From Spirochaetales bacterium (GTDB taxonomy: Bacteria > Spirochaetota > Spirochaetia > JABEVK01): a stretch of 64,000 nucleotides of DNA. The notes beneath the pieces are model-generated. The model searched no databases. It was not told the origin of the DNA and saw nothing but the letters and a program-made list of their open reading frames with translations. Positions 26,284 to 36,065 of the stretch are shown here, in pieces; within the stretch, counting starts at the first letter, position 1, and every line of letters begins with the position of its first letter. Where the stretch lies: contig CANJXC010000008.1 of NCBI GenBank assembly GCA_947478845.1, positions 62,001 to 126,000 on the forward strand. Reading direction: 5' to 3'. The translations under genes and the position numbers were made by a program.

Positions 26284-26320
26284 TTTCTGGTTTATGGTTT
26301 TTTGAAAAGGGTATTTGAGA

Positions 26321-26393
26321 GGGCCGATAGCTCAGCTGGTAGAGCAGCAGACTCTTAATCTGCGGGTCCAAGGTTCGAATCCTTGTCGGCTCA
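26321..26393 (+). tRNA. tRNA-Lys(CTT)
   Basis: Acceptor GGGCCGA/TCGGCTC, anticodon stem GCAGA/TCTGC, loop CTCTTAA with anticodon CTT, discriminator A. A second Lys tRNA (TTT) lies at 51448-51520. Confidence 0.95.
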
Positions 26394-26420
26394 AGTATCG
26401 CGCGCCCTGATCAGGTGCTT

Positions 26421-26502
26421 GCGAGAGTGGTGAAATTGGTAGACACGCTGGATTTAGGTTCCAGTGCCGAAAGGTGTAAGGGTTCGAGTCCCTTCTCTCG
26501 CA
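26421..26502 (+). tRNA. tRNA-Leu(TAG)
   Basis: Acceptor GCGAGAG/CTCTCGC, anticodon stem CTGGA/TCCAG, loop TTTAGGT with anticodon TAG, and the long variable arm expected of a class II tRNA (TGCCGAAAGGTG region). Length 82 nt. Confidence 0.95.
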
Positions 26503-26556
26503 CGTCAAGTGAGCCGCTTCGTTCTGTGTGGGCCGGTTGATCTTCGGAAGATTCTT

Positions 26557-26628
26557 GCGAAAGTAGCTCAGTGGTAGAGCTCCACCTTGCCAAGGTGGAT
26601 GTCGCGGGTTCGAGTCCCGTCTTTCGCT
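26557..26628 (+). tRNA. tRNA-Gly(GCC)
   Basis: Acceptor GCGAAAG/CTTTCGC, anticodon stem CCACC/GGTGG, loop TTGCCAA with anticodon GCC, discriminator T. It is the last tRNA of the cluster, ten bases before the terminator. Confidence 0.95.
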
Positions 26629-26637
26629 CTTGCAAGA

Positions 26638-26671
26638 GGCGGTCCAGAAGTTCTGGATCGCCTTATTTTTT
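26638..26671 (+). terminator. intrinsic terminator of the tRNA cluster
   Basis: About 11-bp stem (26638-26648 with 26652-26662, one G-T pair) followed by TTATTTTTTT. Confidence 0.85.
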
Positions 26672-26839
26672 TCCGCGGCCGTCGAGAGCTTCTGAGGGCC
26701 GGTTCCGCTTTGCGAGAAGCTCTCAGAAATCCACACGTACAAAGGTACGATCTGGTTTCTGAGTCTCCTTTTCGTTTCACGGAACCCGCTTCTCGTGACG
26801 CTCTCGAAGGCCCCGGTACTTCAGAAGTCGAGGAACCGC
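26672..26839 (+). promoter_or_regulatory. inverted-repeat-rich region before tig
   Basis: GAGAGCTTCT (about 26684-26693) pairs with AGAAGCTCTC (about 26716-26725). Next, CTCAGAAATC pairs loosely with GGTTTCTGAG around CGTACAAAGGTACG. The result is two or three nested hairpins in the 168 nt between the tRNA terminator and trigger factor. No clear promoter motif stands out, so this may be a structured 5' leader. Confidence 0.4.
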
Positions 26840-28204
26840 ATGATCGTCAGCCAAGAGATCAAAAAGCTTGAGAAGTCAGCCGTCGAGCTGAAACTCACCA
26901 TCGCCCAGGCGGCCGCCCGCGCCGAATACGACGGGCTGCTGGCTAAGTACGTCAAGGATGCCATGTTGCCCGGCTTCCGTCGGGGGAAGGTCCCGTTGTC
27001 GGTGCTCGAAAAAAAGTTCGGCGAAGGCCTCAAGGCCGAAGCCCTTCAAACTCTGGTGGACAAATCTCTGCACGAGGTGTTTGAGACCATCGACGAGAAG
27101 CCCTTGAGCTACAGCCAGCCGGAAATCATCGACAAGAACCTCGAGCTCAGCCTCGACAAAGACTTCACTTTCACGCTCCGATACGATGTTTTCCCGAAGT
27201 TTGACCTACCCGCCTACAAGGGCATAGAGGTGGAGGAACCCCAGGTGACCTTGGGCCAAGAGGACGAAAAGCGCGAGCTTGAGCTGATTCAGGAGCAAAA
27301 CTCGATGGTCATCGACAAAGCTGGCGATGCGAAGGGTGTGGTCAAAGTGGCCAAGGGCGACACCGTGACCGTCAACTATGTTGAGCTCGATTCCGCGGCT
27401 ACCGAGATTGAAAACACCCGTCGCCAGGATTTTGTATTCACCGTAGGTAGCGGCTACAACTATTACAAGATCGATGAAGAAATCGTCGGCATGAAAAAAG
27501 ATGCCGAAAAGAACCTCAGCAAGTCCTACCCTGAGGATTTTGAGACTCGGGAACTTGCGGGCTCTACGCGGTCACTTAAAGTGAAGGTCACAGCCATCAA
27601 GGAAAAGAAGCTTCCCGAGATCAACGACGAGCTAGCACAAGACGTGAGCGAAGAGTTTCACACCTTAGCCGACCTCAAAAAAAGCATCAACGACCGCTTG
27701 GTCAAGAACGTCGAGAACGCCGTGCGCCAGAAGAATATTGACGCCGTGCTTGAGAAAGTCGCAGCTCAGACATCCTTTGAATTGCCCGAGTCTATGATCC
27801 GCGCCGAAATGGAAAACACGTGGCGCAATTTTGCTGGCAACAGCAGAATGCGCCCCGAGCAACTGGAGCAGATGGTGGGCCCCGAGGGCAAGCAACGCAT
27901 GCTCGATGAATGGAAGCCCCAGTCTGAGGTGGCCCTGCGTCGCCGCCTTGTCATGGAAAAAATTCTTGAGGCCGAACAGATCGAATGCAGCCCCGAGGAA
28001 CTCGAGTCCGAGCTGGCCACTCAGGCTGATGCCAGCAAGATCACTCTGGAGGAAGCCCGCGACTACTTTACGAAAAACGGCTTGATGAACTACCTCGAGC
28101 ACGATGTGCGCGACCGCAAGCTAGCCGATTTTCTTTTGGCCGCGAGCAAGATCAAGAAGGGAAAGAAACTCTCATATGTGGACTTGATAGGACAAAAGGA
28201 GTAG
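26840..28204 (+). CDS. tig: trigger factor, ribosome-associated chaperone
   Basis: 454 residues. N-terminal ribosome-binding domain with the signature [17 protein letters not shown] (residues about 40-56), a central FKBP-type PPIase domain ([16 protein letters not shown], with divergent active-site residues), and a long helical C-terminal cradle (about 245-454). It binds nascent chains at the ribosome exit. The start at 26840 is set by GAGGAA four bases upstream; an in-frame start at 26795 lacks family similarity. It heads tig-clpP-clpX-lon. Confidence 0.95.
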   Translation: MIVSQEIKKLEKSAVELKLTIAQAAARAEYDGLLAKYVKDAMLPGFRRGKVPLSVLEKKFGEGLKAEALQTLVDKSLHEVFETIDEKPLSYSQPEIIDKNLELSLDKDFTFTLRYDVFPKFDLPAYKGIEVEEPQVTLGQEDEKRELELIQEQNSMVIDKAGDAKGVVKVAKGDTVTVNYVELDSAATEIENTRRQDFVFTVGSGYNYYKIDEEIVGMKKDAEKNLSKSYPEDFETRELAGSTRSLKVKVTAIKEKKLPEINDELAQDVSEEFHTLADLKKSINDRLVKNVENAVRQKNIDAVLEKVAAQTSFELPESMIRAEMENTWRNFAGNSRMRPEQLEQMVGPEGKQRMLDEWKPQSEVALRRRLVMEKILEAEQIECSPEELESELATQADASKITLEEARDYFTKNGLMNYLEHDVRDRKLADFLLAASKIKKGKKLSYVDLIGQKE

Positions 28205-28214
28205 TTTTTCCTGC

Positions 28215-28829
28215 ATGAATTCTTACATGAGCAATCTGGTCCCCATGGTCGTCGAGCAAACCGGCGCCGGCGAGCGGGCCTACGATATCTTCTCTCGGCT
28301 ATTAAAGGACCGTATCGTGTTTGTGGACGGAGAAATCCATGACGTGATGGCCGACCTCGTGGTGGCTCAGTTGCTTTTCCTGGATGCCCAGGACCCGGAA
28401 AAGGATATTTCCGTCTATATCAACTCACCTGGCGGCAGCGTGACTGCTGGGCTGGCGATCTATGACACCATGCAGTGGGTGCATTGCGACGTACAAACCA
28501 TTTGTGTGGGTCAGGCGGCTTCCATGGGAGCCCTCCTTTTGGCCGGAGGAAGCGCCGGAAAGCGTTACTCACTCCCATCGAGCCGCATACTGGTGCACCA
28601 GCCTTGGGGCGGTGCCCAAGGTCAGGCCCGCGACATAAAAATTCAGGCCAGTGAGATTGTTCGCCTGAAAAACTTGACTATAGACATTTTCGCCAAGCAC
28701 ACGGGCAAGACCGCCAAGGAAATCGCCTCAGATCTTGAAAGGGACTATTTCCTTTCGGCGACCGAAGCGGTAGCCTATGGCCTGATCGACAAAGTGCTCA
28801 CCCGGGATAAACATGGCAAAAAAGAATAG
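28215..28829 (+). CDS. clpP: ClpP protease subunit
   Basis: 204 residues. The catalytic Ser is in [14 protein letters not shown], the His in [14 protein letters not shown], and the Asp follows in the [11 protein letters not shown] block. The processing region [10 protein letters not shown] is typical. It forms the tetradecameric chamber served by ClpX. AGGAG lies about 12 bases before the ATG. Its 3' end overlaps clpX by 17 nt. Confidence 0.97.
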   Translation: MNSYMSNLVPMVVEQTGAGERAYDIFSRLLKDRIVFVDGEIHDVMADLVVAQLLFLDAQDPEKDISVYINSPGGSVTAGLAIYDTMQWVHCDVQTICVGQAASMGALLLAGGSAGKRYSLPSSRILVHQPWGGAQGQARDIKIQASEIVRLKNLTIDIFAKHTGKTAKEIASDLERDYFLSATEAVAYGLIDKVLTRDKHGKKE

Positions 28830-30111
28830 CGATGTAGTCGACCACTGTTCGTTTTGCCACCGGCCAGCGAACCAGGTACAGCGGTTGATCACCGGTGAAG
28901 GCGTGGCCATCTGTACCGATTGCATTGCTGCGTGCACCCGTATCGTGGAACAGGAAGCCAGTGAGGCGTCAGAGTTCACCCTTGGCACCGATCTTCCCAC
29001 CCCGAAAGAACTGAAGGCGTTTCTTGACCAGTATGTAATAGGCCAAGACGAAGCAAAGAAAGTGCTTTCCGTGGCGGTCTACAACCACTACAAACGTATT
29101 TCCAATCCGATCGTCGCTGAAGACAGCGAAGTCGAAATGGAAAAGTCCAATATTCTCTTGGTGGGACCCACCGGCACCGGAAAGACGCTTCTTGCCCGCA
29201 CTCTGGCCAAGAAACTGAAAGTGCCCTTTGCGATTGCCGACGCCACAACCCTTACCGAGGCCGGCTATGTTGGTGAGGACGTGGAAAACATCCTCCTCAA
29301 GCTCATCCAGTCGGCCGGAGGCAACATCGCCGCAGCCGAGCGGGGAATCGTCTACATCGATGAGATCGACAAGATCAGCAAAAAGGGCGAAAACGTTTCG
29401 ATAACCCGCGATGTGTCGGGCGAGGGGGTTCAGCAGGCGTTGCTCAAAATCATCGAAGGAACCCAAGCCAATGTACCCCCGCAGGGCGGACGAAAGCATC
29501 CCAACCAAGACTACCTCAAGATTGACACCACGAAGATCCTCTTCATCGTCGGTGGGGCCTTTGTGGGCCTTGATAAAATCATACAGCGAAGGGTGAGCAA
29601 GGGTTCGATGGGTTTCGGCACCGAGGTGGTGACCCAAGGTGCCAAGAGCAACCACGAGTTGTTCAAGCACCTTCACCCTGAGGATCTGGTCCGCTTTGGG
29701 CTCATCCCCGAGTTTATCGGTCGGTTGCCGGTGATGGTGAGCCTGGACGAACTGTCGAGGGATGACCTTTTGCGCATCACCACGGAACCCAAAAACTCCA
29801 TTATTCGCCAGTATCAGGTGGCCCTTGGCCTCGACAACACCGACCTCCTGTTTGAAACTGAAGCCATCCTTTCAATTGCCGATCAGGCTATTGTGCGCAA
29901 GACAGGCGCGCGTGGGCTGCGCGCAATCGTGGAGGGGGCCATGCTGGAACTGATGTACGAAATCCCGTCTTTGCCGGGCAAGAAGCGTGTTGTCATCACC
30001 AAAGAAGTATTCACCGACGGGGTGAAGCCGGTAATACAGACCGATCCCTCCGAGATGAGCCAGCCTTGGATCCGAGAGATCCATGTGTTTCCTGGAAAAG
30101 CCGCAGGCTGA
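28813..30111 (+). CDS. clpX: ClpX, unfoldase of ClpXP
   Basis: 432 residues. N-terminal C4 zinc finger ([11 protein letters not shown], then CTDCIAAC), Walker A GPTGTGKT, Walker [11 protein letters not shown], pore-loop region [10 protein letters not shown], sensor and box motifs to the [12 protein letters not shown] block. It recognises, unfolds and feeds substrates to ClpP. It starts inside clpP and is followed two bases after its stop by the lon GTG. Confidence 0.97.
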   Translation: MAKKNSDVVDHCSFCHRPANQVQRLITGEGVAICTDCIAACTRIVEQEASEASEFTLGTDLPTPKELKAFLDQYVIGQDEAKKVLSVAVYNHYKRISNPIVAEDSEVEMEKSNILLVGPTGTGKTLLARTLAKKLKVPFAIADATTLTEAGYVGEDVENILLKLIQSAGGNIAAAERGIVYIDEIDKISKKGENVSITRDVSGEGVQQALLKIIEGTQANVPPQGGRKHPNQDYLKIDTTKILFIVGGAFVGLDKIIQRRVSKGSMGFGTEVVTQGAKSNHELFKHLHPEDLVRFGLIPEFIGRLPVMVSLDELSRDDLLRITTEPKNSIIRQYQVALGLDNTDLLFETEAILSIADQAIVRKTGARGLRAIVEGAMLELMYEIPSLPGKKRVVITKEVFTDGVKPVIQTDPSEMSQPWIREIHVFPGKAAG

Positions 30112-30113
30112 TA

Positions 30114-32507
30114 GTGCTCAAGGATTTGCTTCCTTCGGTTCTGCGTCCCAAGGCCCTCAAAAAAGACCTCCCGCTTCTGGCTGTGAAGGACGTGCTGGTG
30201 TTCCCGCAGTTGGTCACCCCGTTTTTCGCCGCTAAGGGTTCAAGCGTCAAAGCCCTCGAAATTGCCTTGGCAGAGGGCCAAGAAATTTTCGTTGTTCCGC
30301 AGAAAAACAAAGTAGACGAGCCCGGTGCTGCCGACCTTTATCCGCTCGGGGTAGTGGCTGGAGTTCTGCAAACCTTGAAACTTCCGGATGGCTCGGTGCG
30401 GGTGCTGGTGGAGGGACGAGAGCGGGCTCGACTGGTGCGCTACAACAGCCGTCCCGACTACGTACGTGCCGAAATTGCCGTGTTGGAGTCAACGGTCGAT
30501 ATCGGCAATGAAGCCTTGTCCTTAATGCAGATTGTTCTCGGGACACTCAAGAGTTACAAAGAACTTCAGGGCAAAATCAGCAAAGAAAAGATGACTCTTA
30601 TCCTCGAAACCGACCGCTCGGATACCCTGGTTGACCTCATTGTTCCCCATTTGGGGGTGAGCGACGAGAAGAAACTGGAGTTCTTCCTAGAGGAACGGCC
30701 CCTAGTGCGGCTCGAAAACTTAGCCGTGACCATTCAGGTCGAACTAGAACTCTCGGGATTGCAGTCGGAAATCCATAAGAAAGTGAAAGGGCGCCTGGAG
30801 TTGAACCAGCGGGAGTATTACCTCAACGAGCAGTTGAAGGAAATCCACAAGGAACTGGGGCACGATGACGGCGACCCCACGGGCACCGTCGAACTTCGTA
30901 AGAAGATCGAAGCGCTCGAGTGCCCTGTCGAGGTGCGTGAAAAGGCGCTCAAGGAATGCAACCGGCTGGCAAAACTCCAGACCACCACTCCCGAGGCTGG
31001 AATCCTGCGCACGTATCTTGAGTGGGTAACCGACCTTCCATGGGGCAAGAGAACCCTCGACACTCCAGGCATTGCTTCGGCGCAGGCCGTTCTCGACGAA
31101 GACCATTTTGACATGAAAAAGGTCAAGGAACGCATCCTCGACTTCCTTGCCGTCCGCCAGATCCAAGGACGCCTCAAAGGACCAATCTTGTGCTTGGTGG
31201 GGCCGCCTGGAACCGGAAAGACCTCTCTCGGACGCTCAATCGCGCGGGCTTTGGGGCGAAGTTTTGTGCGCATCAGCCTAGGCGGGGTGCGCGATGAGGC
31301 CGAGATCCGGGGACATCGCAAGACCTACGTGGGCGCCTTGCCGGGAAAGATTCTCCAATCGATGAAGAAAGCCGGGGCCTCCAATCCCGTTTTCCTCCTC
31401 GACGAGATCGACAAAATGGCCAGCGATTTCCGTGGCGACCCGGCGGCGGCATTGCTCGAAGTTCTTGATCCAGAACAAAACTCGACCTTTGTCGATCATT
31501 ATCTGGAAGTGCCCTACGATCTGGCCGATGTGTTGTTCATCACGACAGCCAACAGCCTTCACACCATTCCTCGTCCCCTTCAAGACCGGATGGAGGTCAT
31601 TGAGGTGCCCGGTTACACCGACGTTGAAAAGCAGAAGATTGCCGAAGGCTTTATCATTCCAAAGCAATTGAAAGAAAATGGGCTTGGCAATGCGCCTATT
31701 ACCTTTGCCGCCGAGGCGTTGCAGACCCTTATCCATTCGTACACGATGGAATCCGGGGTGAGGTCGCTCGAACGTCAAATTGCTTCAGTACTGCGCAAAA
31801 CCGCACGGCGCCTGGTTGAGGAGGGAAAACTGCCCCTTCCCGCACCGACAGAGGGGCGTGAGGAAGAAGTGTTGCCGAAACAAGTCATCAGCGAAGCTCA
31901 GATTCAGGCCTACCTTGGACTTCCTTTGTGGAGGGACGACAAAAGGCTCGCCGAGGCGCGCGCGGGTGTCGCGAACGGACTGGCATGGACGGAAGTCGGA
32001 GGCAAGGTGCTCAGCGTTGAAGTCTCGCTTTTTCCCGGTAAGGGCGAGCTCATCCTGACCGGAAGCCTAGGCGATGTCATGAAGGAATCGGCCCGAATAG
32101 CCTTGAGTTTTCTCAAGAGCCACGGAAAGGTCTGGGGTCTGAAGGCAGACTTTTCCAAAGACAAAGACATTCACATCCATTTTCCCGAGGGAGCGATTCC
32201 TAAGGACGGCCCGAGTGCCGGGATCACGGTAGTAGCAAGCCTGCTCAGTGCCTTCCGCGAGCTTCCTCTCAACGCCGGGCTGGCCATGACCGGCGAGGTT
32301 ACCCTCACCGGACGGGTGCTCCCCATCGGGGGGGTCAAAGAGAAAGTACTGGCGGCCTACCGGCATGGTCTCAAAACGGTCTTCCTTCCCGAAGACAACC
32401 GACGCAACCTCGAAGAGATACCCGAGGAAGTGCTGGATGACGTGAAGTTCCTTTTTGCCGCGACCGTGGAGGAGGCCTTGCCGCAAATGTTTTCCAGTCT
32501 TTCTTGA
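30114..32507 (+). CDS. lon: Lon ATP-dependent protease
   Basis: About 797 residues. N-terminal substrate-binding domain (LPLLAVKDVLVFPQLVTPFF), coiled coil, AAA+ module with Walker A GPPGTGKTSLGRS and Walker B VFLLDEIDKM, then the protease domain with catalytic Ser in PKDGPSAGITV and Lys in GGVKEKVLAAYRHGL. The GTG at 30114 fits family N-termini. The same frame is open upstream inside clpX, but that part has no Lon similarity. It degrades misfolded and regulatory proteins. Confidence 0.96.
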   Translation: MLKDLLPSVLRPKALKKDLPLLAVKDVLVFPQLVTPFFAAKGSSVKALEIALAEGQEIFVVPQKNKVDEPGAADLYPLGVVAGVLQTLKLPDGSVRVLVEGRERARLVRYNSRPDYVRAEIAVLESTVDIGNEALSLMQIVLGTLKSYKELQGKISKEKMTLILETDRSDTLVDLIVPHLGVSDEKKLEFFLEERPLVRLENLAVTIQVELELSGLQSEIHKKVKGRLELNQREYYLNEQLKEIHKELGHDDGDPTGTVELRKKIEALECPVEVREKALKECNRLAKLQTTTPEAGILRTYLEWVTDLPWGKRTLDTPGIASAQAVLDEDHFDMKKVKERILDFLAVRQIQGRLKGPILCLVGPPGTGKTSLGRSIARALGRSFVRISLGGVRDEAEIRGHRKTYVGALPGKILQSMKKAGASNPVFLLDEIDKMASDFRGDPAAALLEVLDPEQNSTFVDHYLEVPYDLADVLFITTANSLHTIPRPLQDRMEVIEVPGYTDVEKQKIAEGFIIPKQLKENGLGNAPITFAAEALQTLIHSYTMESGVRSLERQIASVLRKTARRLVEEGKLPLPAPTEGREEEVLPKQVISEAQIQAYLGLPLWRDDKRLAEARAGVANGLAWTEVGGKVLSVEVSLFPGKGELILTGSLGDVMKESARIALSFLKSHGKVWGLKADFSKDKDIHIHFPEGAIPKDGPSAGITVVASLLSAFRELPLNAGLAMTGEVTLTGRVLPIGGVKEKVLAAYRHGLKTVFLPEDNRRNLEEIPEEVLDDVKFLFAATVEEALPQMFSSLS

Positions 32508-32538
32508 GTTGACGCCAAAAGCGGGCTAGACTTAAAAC

Positions 32539-32790
32539 ATGGAAGTCCGCCTTTGCCAAGGTTGCTCGCAAGTTGTTCACGCCCGATACAGCTTTTGCCC
32601 CCAATGTGGGTCTGCGCTGAAAGTGACCCCTGATTTGGAGGCACTTCTCGACAGATGCCTCAAACCTTTGGAAGAAATGGAGCAGAAGAATAATGTTCGC
32701 CGGTTAGAACTGTTGCTTTCGCGTCTTCTGCTCTTAGAGGAAGGACTTGGCGCCCTTTTGGGAGAAGAACAGGCTCAGGCCTGCCGATAA
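32539..32790 (+). CDS. small zinc-ribbon protein
   Basis: 83 residues. Two metal-binding knuckles (CQGCSQVVHARYSFCPQCG) form a zinc ribbon, followed by a helical, leucine-rich C-terminal half (RRLELLLSRLLLLEEGLG) that may be a coiled coil. Function unknown. It lies 31 nt after lon and 7 nt before the propeller/deacetylase-like gene, so it is probably co-transcribed with one or both. Confidence 0.65.
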   Translation: MEVRLCQGCSQVVHARYSFCPQCGSALKVTPDLEALLDRCLKPLEEMEQKNNVRRLELLLSRLLLLEEGLGALLGEEQAQACR

Positions 32791-32797
32791 GGTTACC

Positions 32798-35071
32798 ATG
32801 AAGCGCTTGACCCACGTGATTGCCGCCCTGCTGGTGTGTGGCTTTTTGGAAGCCGAAGTGGCATTTTCGGGGTTGGACCTCGGCTCCAATTCTCAGATGA
32901 TCTTCCAAGCGACCCGCTCCCCCTGGTCGGGATCCTCCTACGGTGTTTGGTTTCGGACCGACCTCTCGGTGTCGTCGCCTTCTTCTGCGGTGCTGGAACC
33001 AATGACCTTTTACCCGGAATCGGCTGTTTGGTTGCCAAAAGTGGGACAACTCCAAATTCAAAATGGGTTTGGTGTCTGGCGGCTTGACCCCCAGTCTATG
33101 GCTCTGAAGTCTGTCGCTCCGAGGTCCTTCGAGAAACGAATACCGCTCTCCCAAGGTAGGGAGCTGCCAATCCTGTTTTCGCCAGACTCCCAATATGCGC
33201 TAACCTTCGACCGTCTGTCTTTGGCACGGGGCGACCTCATGCTTTTTGATGTGGCCAAGGACAGCAGCCAACCGGCAGGTTTGGGTCTGGATTTGACCTG
33301 GAACGCGGTCCCCGCCGCCTGGTCGCCCGACAGCCAGTTCTTTGTCTACGAGAAAAAGGGGGAGCTCTACTACTATTCCATCCGTCAGGCCAAAGAGCAG
33401 CGGGTTCCTGAGGAATCGCTGAGGTGGCTGGGGCCAGGCATGATATCGAGCGTAACCTGGAGTTCAACAAGCGAACTTTACTACGTTCAGGGAGATGTTC
33501 TTTACCGCATCCTGCCTGAGGAGTTCTTCACCCGCAGCCTTTACAAAGGCCAACTGCAGACCTGGGGCATACTCGGCAAACTGCCCTTCCCTTACACTCC
33601 GGCTCGGGACGCATTCTGGATCGACTCCCCGGGGCGCAACATTTTGTTCAATCTCGGTGGGAGAACCCTGTTTTACTACCCGCTGGAATACCTTGACTTC
33701 TATCAGACCAAGGCTCTGTCTCCCTTGACCTATCTGCCTCTCCCACAAAACCTCTCGATAAGGAAGGTTCTGTGGGGCAAAGATGGCCGCATTACCTTGC
33801 TCACCAGCAGCTTGTCGAAGGGCAAGGATGAGACCCAGGTGCTGAGGTTGACCGCCACCGGGACTCAGATCATGCCCATAGGCAGTACCCCAGTGCTCGA
33901 CATCTCCTTCTCTCCCGATGAAGCCTGGATTCTGGCCACAACTGCCACCGGTGTATCTCTTCGCGAGGCCACCACTCTTTCCGAGAAAAAGGCGTACAAA
34001 CTGGACGGGCTGGTCGCTGCGTTCTGGATGGACCAAAACAATCTCATTGCCAGCGGCAAGCAGGCCACGGTGCGAATCAACCTGCAGGATGGCTCGGTGA
34101 AGCAGTTGCTGTTAGGCGCCCTCGACCAGATGGGCACCTCCGATGTCGGGGGTCTTGCCGGCCGCCAGGGCAAGAGCTGGTACCTCTGGCAGGGTAAGGG
34201 TCAGTGGAAGCTCTCCGGAGTGGATCTTAAATTGGCCGAAGCCCAGACGGCTAATACCAGTTTCCGTATCTATACCGGCGACTTGAACTCAGGCCCCTAC
34301 ACCAACTGGGTACTGGTGCGCAATCTCAAAGCCCTCACAACTCAGCCGCTTTTCCCTCAACCTCTCAAGCCCTACGACGAGTTTCCTCCCCTCGACAACG
34401 ACTCTGCGGCCTTAGGCAACGGTAGTGATGCCCCGTTTGTGCACGGCTCAAGGCAACGCGCGCGGGAGTTGGCTATCACCATCGATGCCCTTGACACCCC
34501 TGAAGGCCTTCCTCAGGTGCTACGGGCCCTGCGCAATTGGGGTTTCAAGGCGACCTTCTTCATCAACGGGGAGTTTCTTCGGCGTAACCCGCAGGCATCG
34601 ATGGAAATCGCTCAGAGTCCGCATGAAATTGGAAGCCTTTTCCACATTCCGTTTGACCTTTCAACCCCCGGCTATGTGATCGATTCGGCCTTTGTAAAGC
34701 AGGGTCTAGCCCGGCAAGAGGATGACTGGTTTTCTGTGACAGGTAAGGAATTGTCGCTCTTGTGGCACGCCCCAGGCTGGGTGCAGGGACCCTTGCTTCT
34801 GACCGGAGCGCGTGAAGCCAATTACCTGACCTTTGGTCACGATGTTGCTGTCAAAGTCGACGGGAACAGATCTGCGGACACCACTGTGCTGCTGGAACAG
34901 ATCCTCGCAGCCAAGCTTCCTGGCTCCATCATCCCCTTGACGTTGGGTATGAAAGACAGTAAAACGGGGGAGTCTTTCTTCAACCGTCTGGATCTTCTGC
35001 TCAACGCGTTGGTCGAATCGGGGTACAATGTAGTGCCTGTATCGCAACTGGTCGATAAGTCCCGGAAATGA
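32798..35071 (+). CDS. exported beta-propeller protein with degenerate NodB-like domain
   Basis: About 757 residues. Signal peptide (LTHVIAALLVCGFLEAE), then roughly 500 residues of WD40/TolB-like propeller repeats (LFSPDSQYALTF, AWSPDSQFFVYE, SFSPDEAWILAT), then a C-terminal polysaccharide-deacetylase fold (LAITIDALDTPEG, GFKATFFINGEFLRRNP, HEIGSLFHIP). The usual TFDDG motif is TIDAL and the HxxxH zinc motif reads SLFHIP, so catalysis is doubtful. A carbohydrate- or peptidoglycan-binding role is possible. Start ATG 32798 precedes the signal peptide; the longer frame overlaps the zinc-ribbon gene. Confidence 0.75.
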   Translation: MKRLTHVIAALLVCGFLEAEVAFSGLDLGSNSQMIFQATRSPWSGSSYGVWFRTDLSVSSPSSAVLEPMTFYPESAVWLPKVGQLQIQNGFGVWRLDPQSMALKSVAPRSFEKRIPLSQGRELPILFSPDSQYALTFDRLSLARGDLMLFDVAKDSSQPAGLGLDLTWNAVPAAWSPDSQFFVYEKKGELYYYSIRQAKEQRVPEESLRWLGPGMISSVTWSSTSELYYVQGDVLYRILPEEFFTRSLYKGQLQTWGILGKLPFPYTPARDAFWIDSPGRNILFNLGGRTLFYYPLEYLDFYQTKALSPLTYLPLPQNLSIRKVLWGKDGRITLLTSSLSKGKDETQVLRLTATGTQIMPIGSTPVLDISFSPDEAWILATTATGVSLREATTLSEKKAYKLDGLVAAFWMDQNNLIASGKQATVRINLQDGSVKQLLLGALDQMGTSDVGGLAGRQGKSWYLWQGKGQWKLSGVDLKLAEAQTANTSFRIYTGDLNSGPYTNWVLVRNLKALTTQPLFPQPLKPYDEFPPLDNDSAALGNGSDAPFVHGSRQRARELAITIDALDTPEGLPQVLRALRNWGFKATFFINGEFLRRNPQASMEIAQSPHEIGSLFHIPFDLSTPGYVIDSAFVKQGLARQEDDWFSVTGKELSLLWHAPGWVQGPLLLTGAREANYLTFGHDVAVKVDGNRSADTTVLLEQILAAKLPGSIIPLTLGMKDSKTGESFFNRLDLLLNALVESGYNVVPVSQLVDKSRK

Positions 35072-35073
35072 GC

Positions 35074-35101
35074 CTTAAGGCTTTTTCGGAAACCGCCGAA
35101 A
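35074..35101 (+). terminator. weak terminator-like hairpins before fliS
   Basis: AGCCTTAAGGCT runs into TTTTT, followed by TTTCGG-AAACCG-CCGAAA. The first is a short stem with a T-run and could partly end transcription of the preceding gene. Confidence 0.35.
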
Positions 35102-35141
35102 TACGAGAGAAGACATTGGATCGTCGCCCCAGGAGGGAAGC

Positions 35142-35570
35142 ATGAGTGTTCTGAGAAACCCGTTGAACGCCTATCGAGAGGTGTCGGTGCGGACGGCCAC
35201 CCAAGGCAAGCTGATCGTGATGCTCTACGACGAAGCCGTCAAGCAACTCGACCTAGCCATATCCCTACTTTCGCAAAAGTCAAAACAGCTCGACAAAGTC
35301 CACAACGCGTTGATCAAAACCCAAGACATTATCACCGAACTGATGACCGGCCTTGACTTCGACCGAGGTGGCGAGATGGCCCGCAATCTGATGAGCCTCT
35401 ACGTGTTTTTCAATGAGAAAATCCGTGACGGAAACATGAAGAAGGACATTGAGCCTCTCAAGCTGGTTCGTAGTTTCGTCGCTGACCTGCGTTCTGCATG
35501 GGTTCAGATCGCCAACTCCAAGGTGGATGAAATGCCCCGACCCCAATTGGGTGTGAACATAGCGGGCTAA
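35142..35570 (+). CDS. fliS: FliS, flagellin export chaperone
   Basis: 142 residues, all helical. NAYREVSVRTATQGKLIVML then YDEAVKQLDLA is the FliS signature near residues 8-40. FliS binds the flagellin C-terminus and prevents premature polymerisation before export. GGAGG precedes the ATG. No flagellin or hook genes are in the window. It is followed by a second putative flagellar chaperone. Confidence 0.92.
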   Translation: MSVLRNPLNAYREVSVRTATQGKLIVMLYDEAVKQLDLAISLLSQKSKQLDKVHNALIKTQDIITELMTGLDFDRGGEMARNLMSLYVFFNEKIRDGNMKKDIEPLKLVRSFVADLRSAWVQIANSKVDEMPRPQLGVNIAG

Positions 35571-35594
35571 AGTTCCCCGCGAAAGGAATTCCCT

Positions 35595-36056
35595 ATGGCG
35601 CTAACAAAAGAAGAGGTCGACCGACGAGTCGCCTTGCTCAAGAGGTTGAAATCTACCCTGCTCGAGCAGCGAGAGAAGTTCCGCAGCTACATGCGGGTTC
35701 TCGATGCGGAGAAAGTGAGCATCGAGGACGACAAGGTGGAAACACTGCGGGCCCAGGTGGAGCTCGAAGAAAATCTAGTTGCCGAAATCCAAAGCTTTCA
35801 AAAGGTGATCGATCCGCTCGAAGCTGTCTGGAAGCAGTCCTATGCTGTTGACGACCACGAGGTGGCGGAACTCAAGCAGTCACTGGCGAACCTGAAAACT
35901 CAGGTCCTCGAAAAGAACCAGATGAATCGCACCCTGCTAAGCTCCCGCATGGCCTACCTCCAAAATGAAATTCTCCGTCTTCGACCCACCGTACGCGGTC
36001 GAAACCCCTACACTGGCCAGCGCGCTGTCTCGACATTGGTCGACATCACAACGTAA
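35595..36056 (+). CDS. coiled-coil protein, probably FlgN-like flagellar chaperone
   Basis: 153 residues, almost entirely heptad-rich helix up to about residue 130, then a short tail (RGRNPYTGQRAVSTLVDITT). Size, coiled-coil content and position right after fliS fit the FlgN family, which escorts hook-filament junction proteins. The sequence alone is not decisive. AAGGAA lies before the ATG. Confidence 0.6.
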   Translation: MALTKEEVDRRVALLKRLKSTLLEQREKFRSYMRVLDAEKVSIEDDKVETLRAQVELEENLVAEIQSFQKVIDPLEAVWKQSYAVDDHEVAELKQSLANLKTQVLEKNQMNRTLLSSRMAYLQNEILRLRPTVRGRNPYTGQRAVSTLVDITT

Positions 36057-36065
36057 ACTTTAGGG

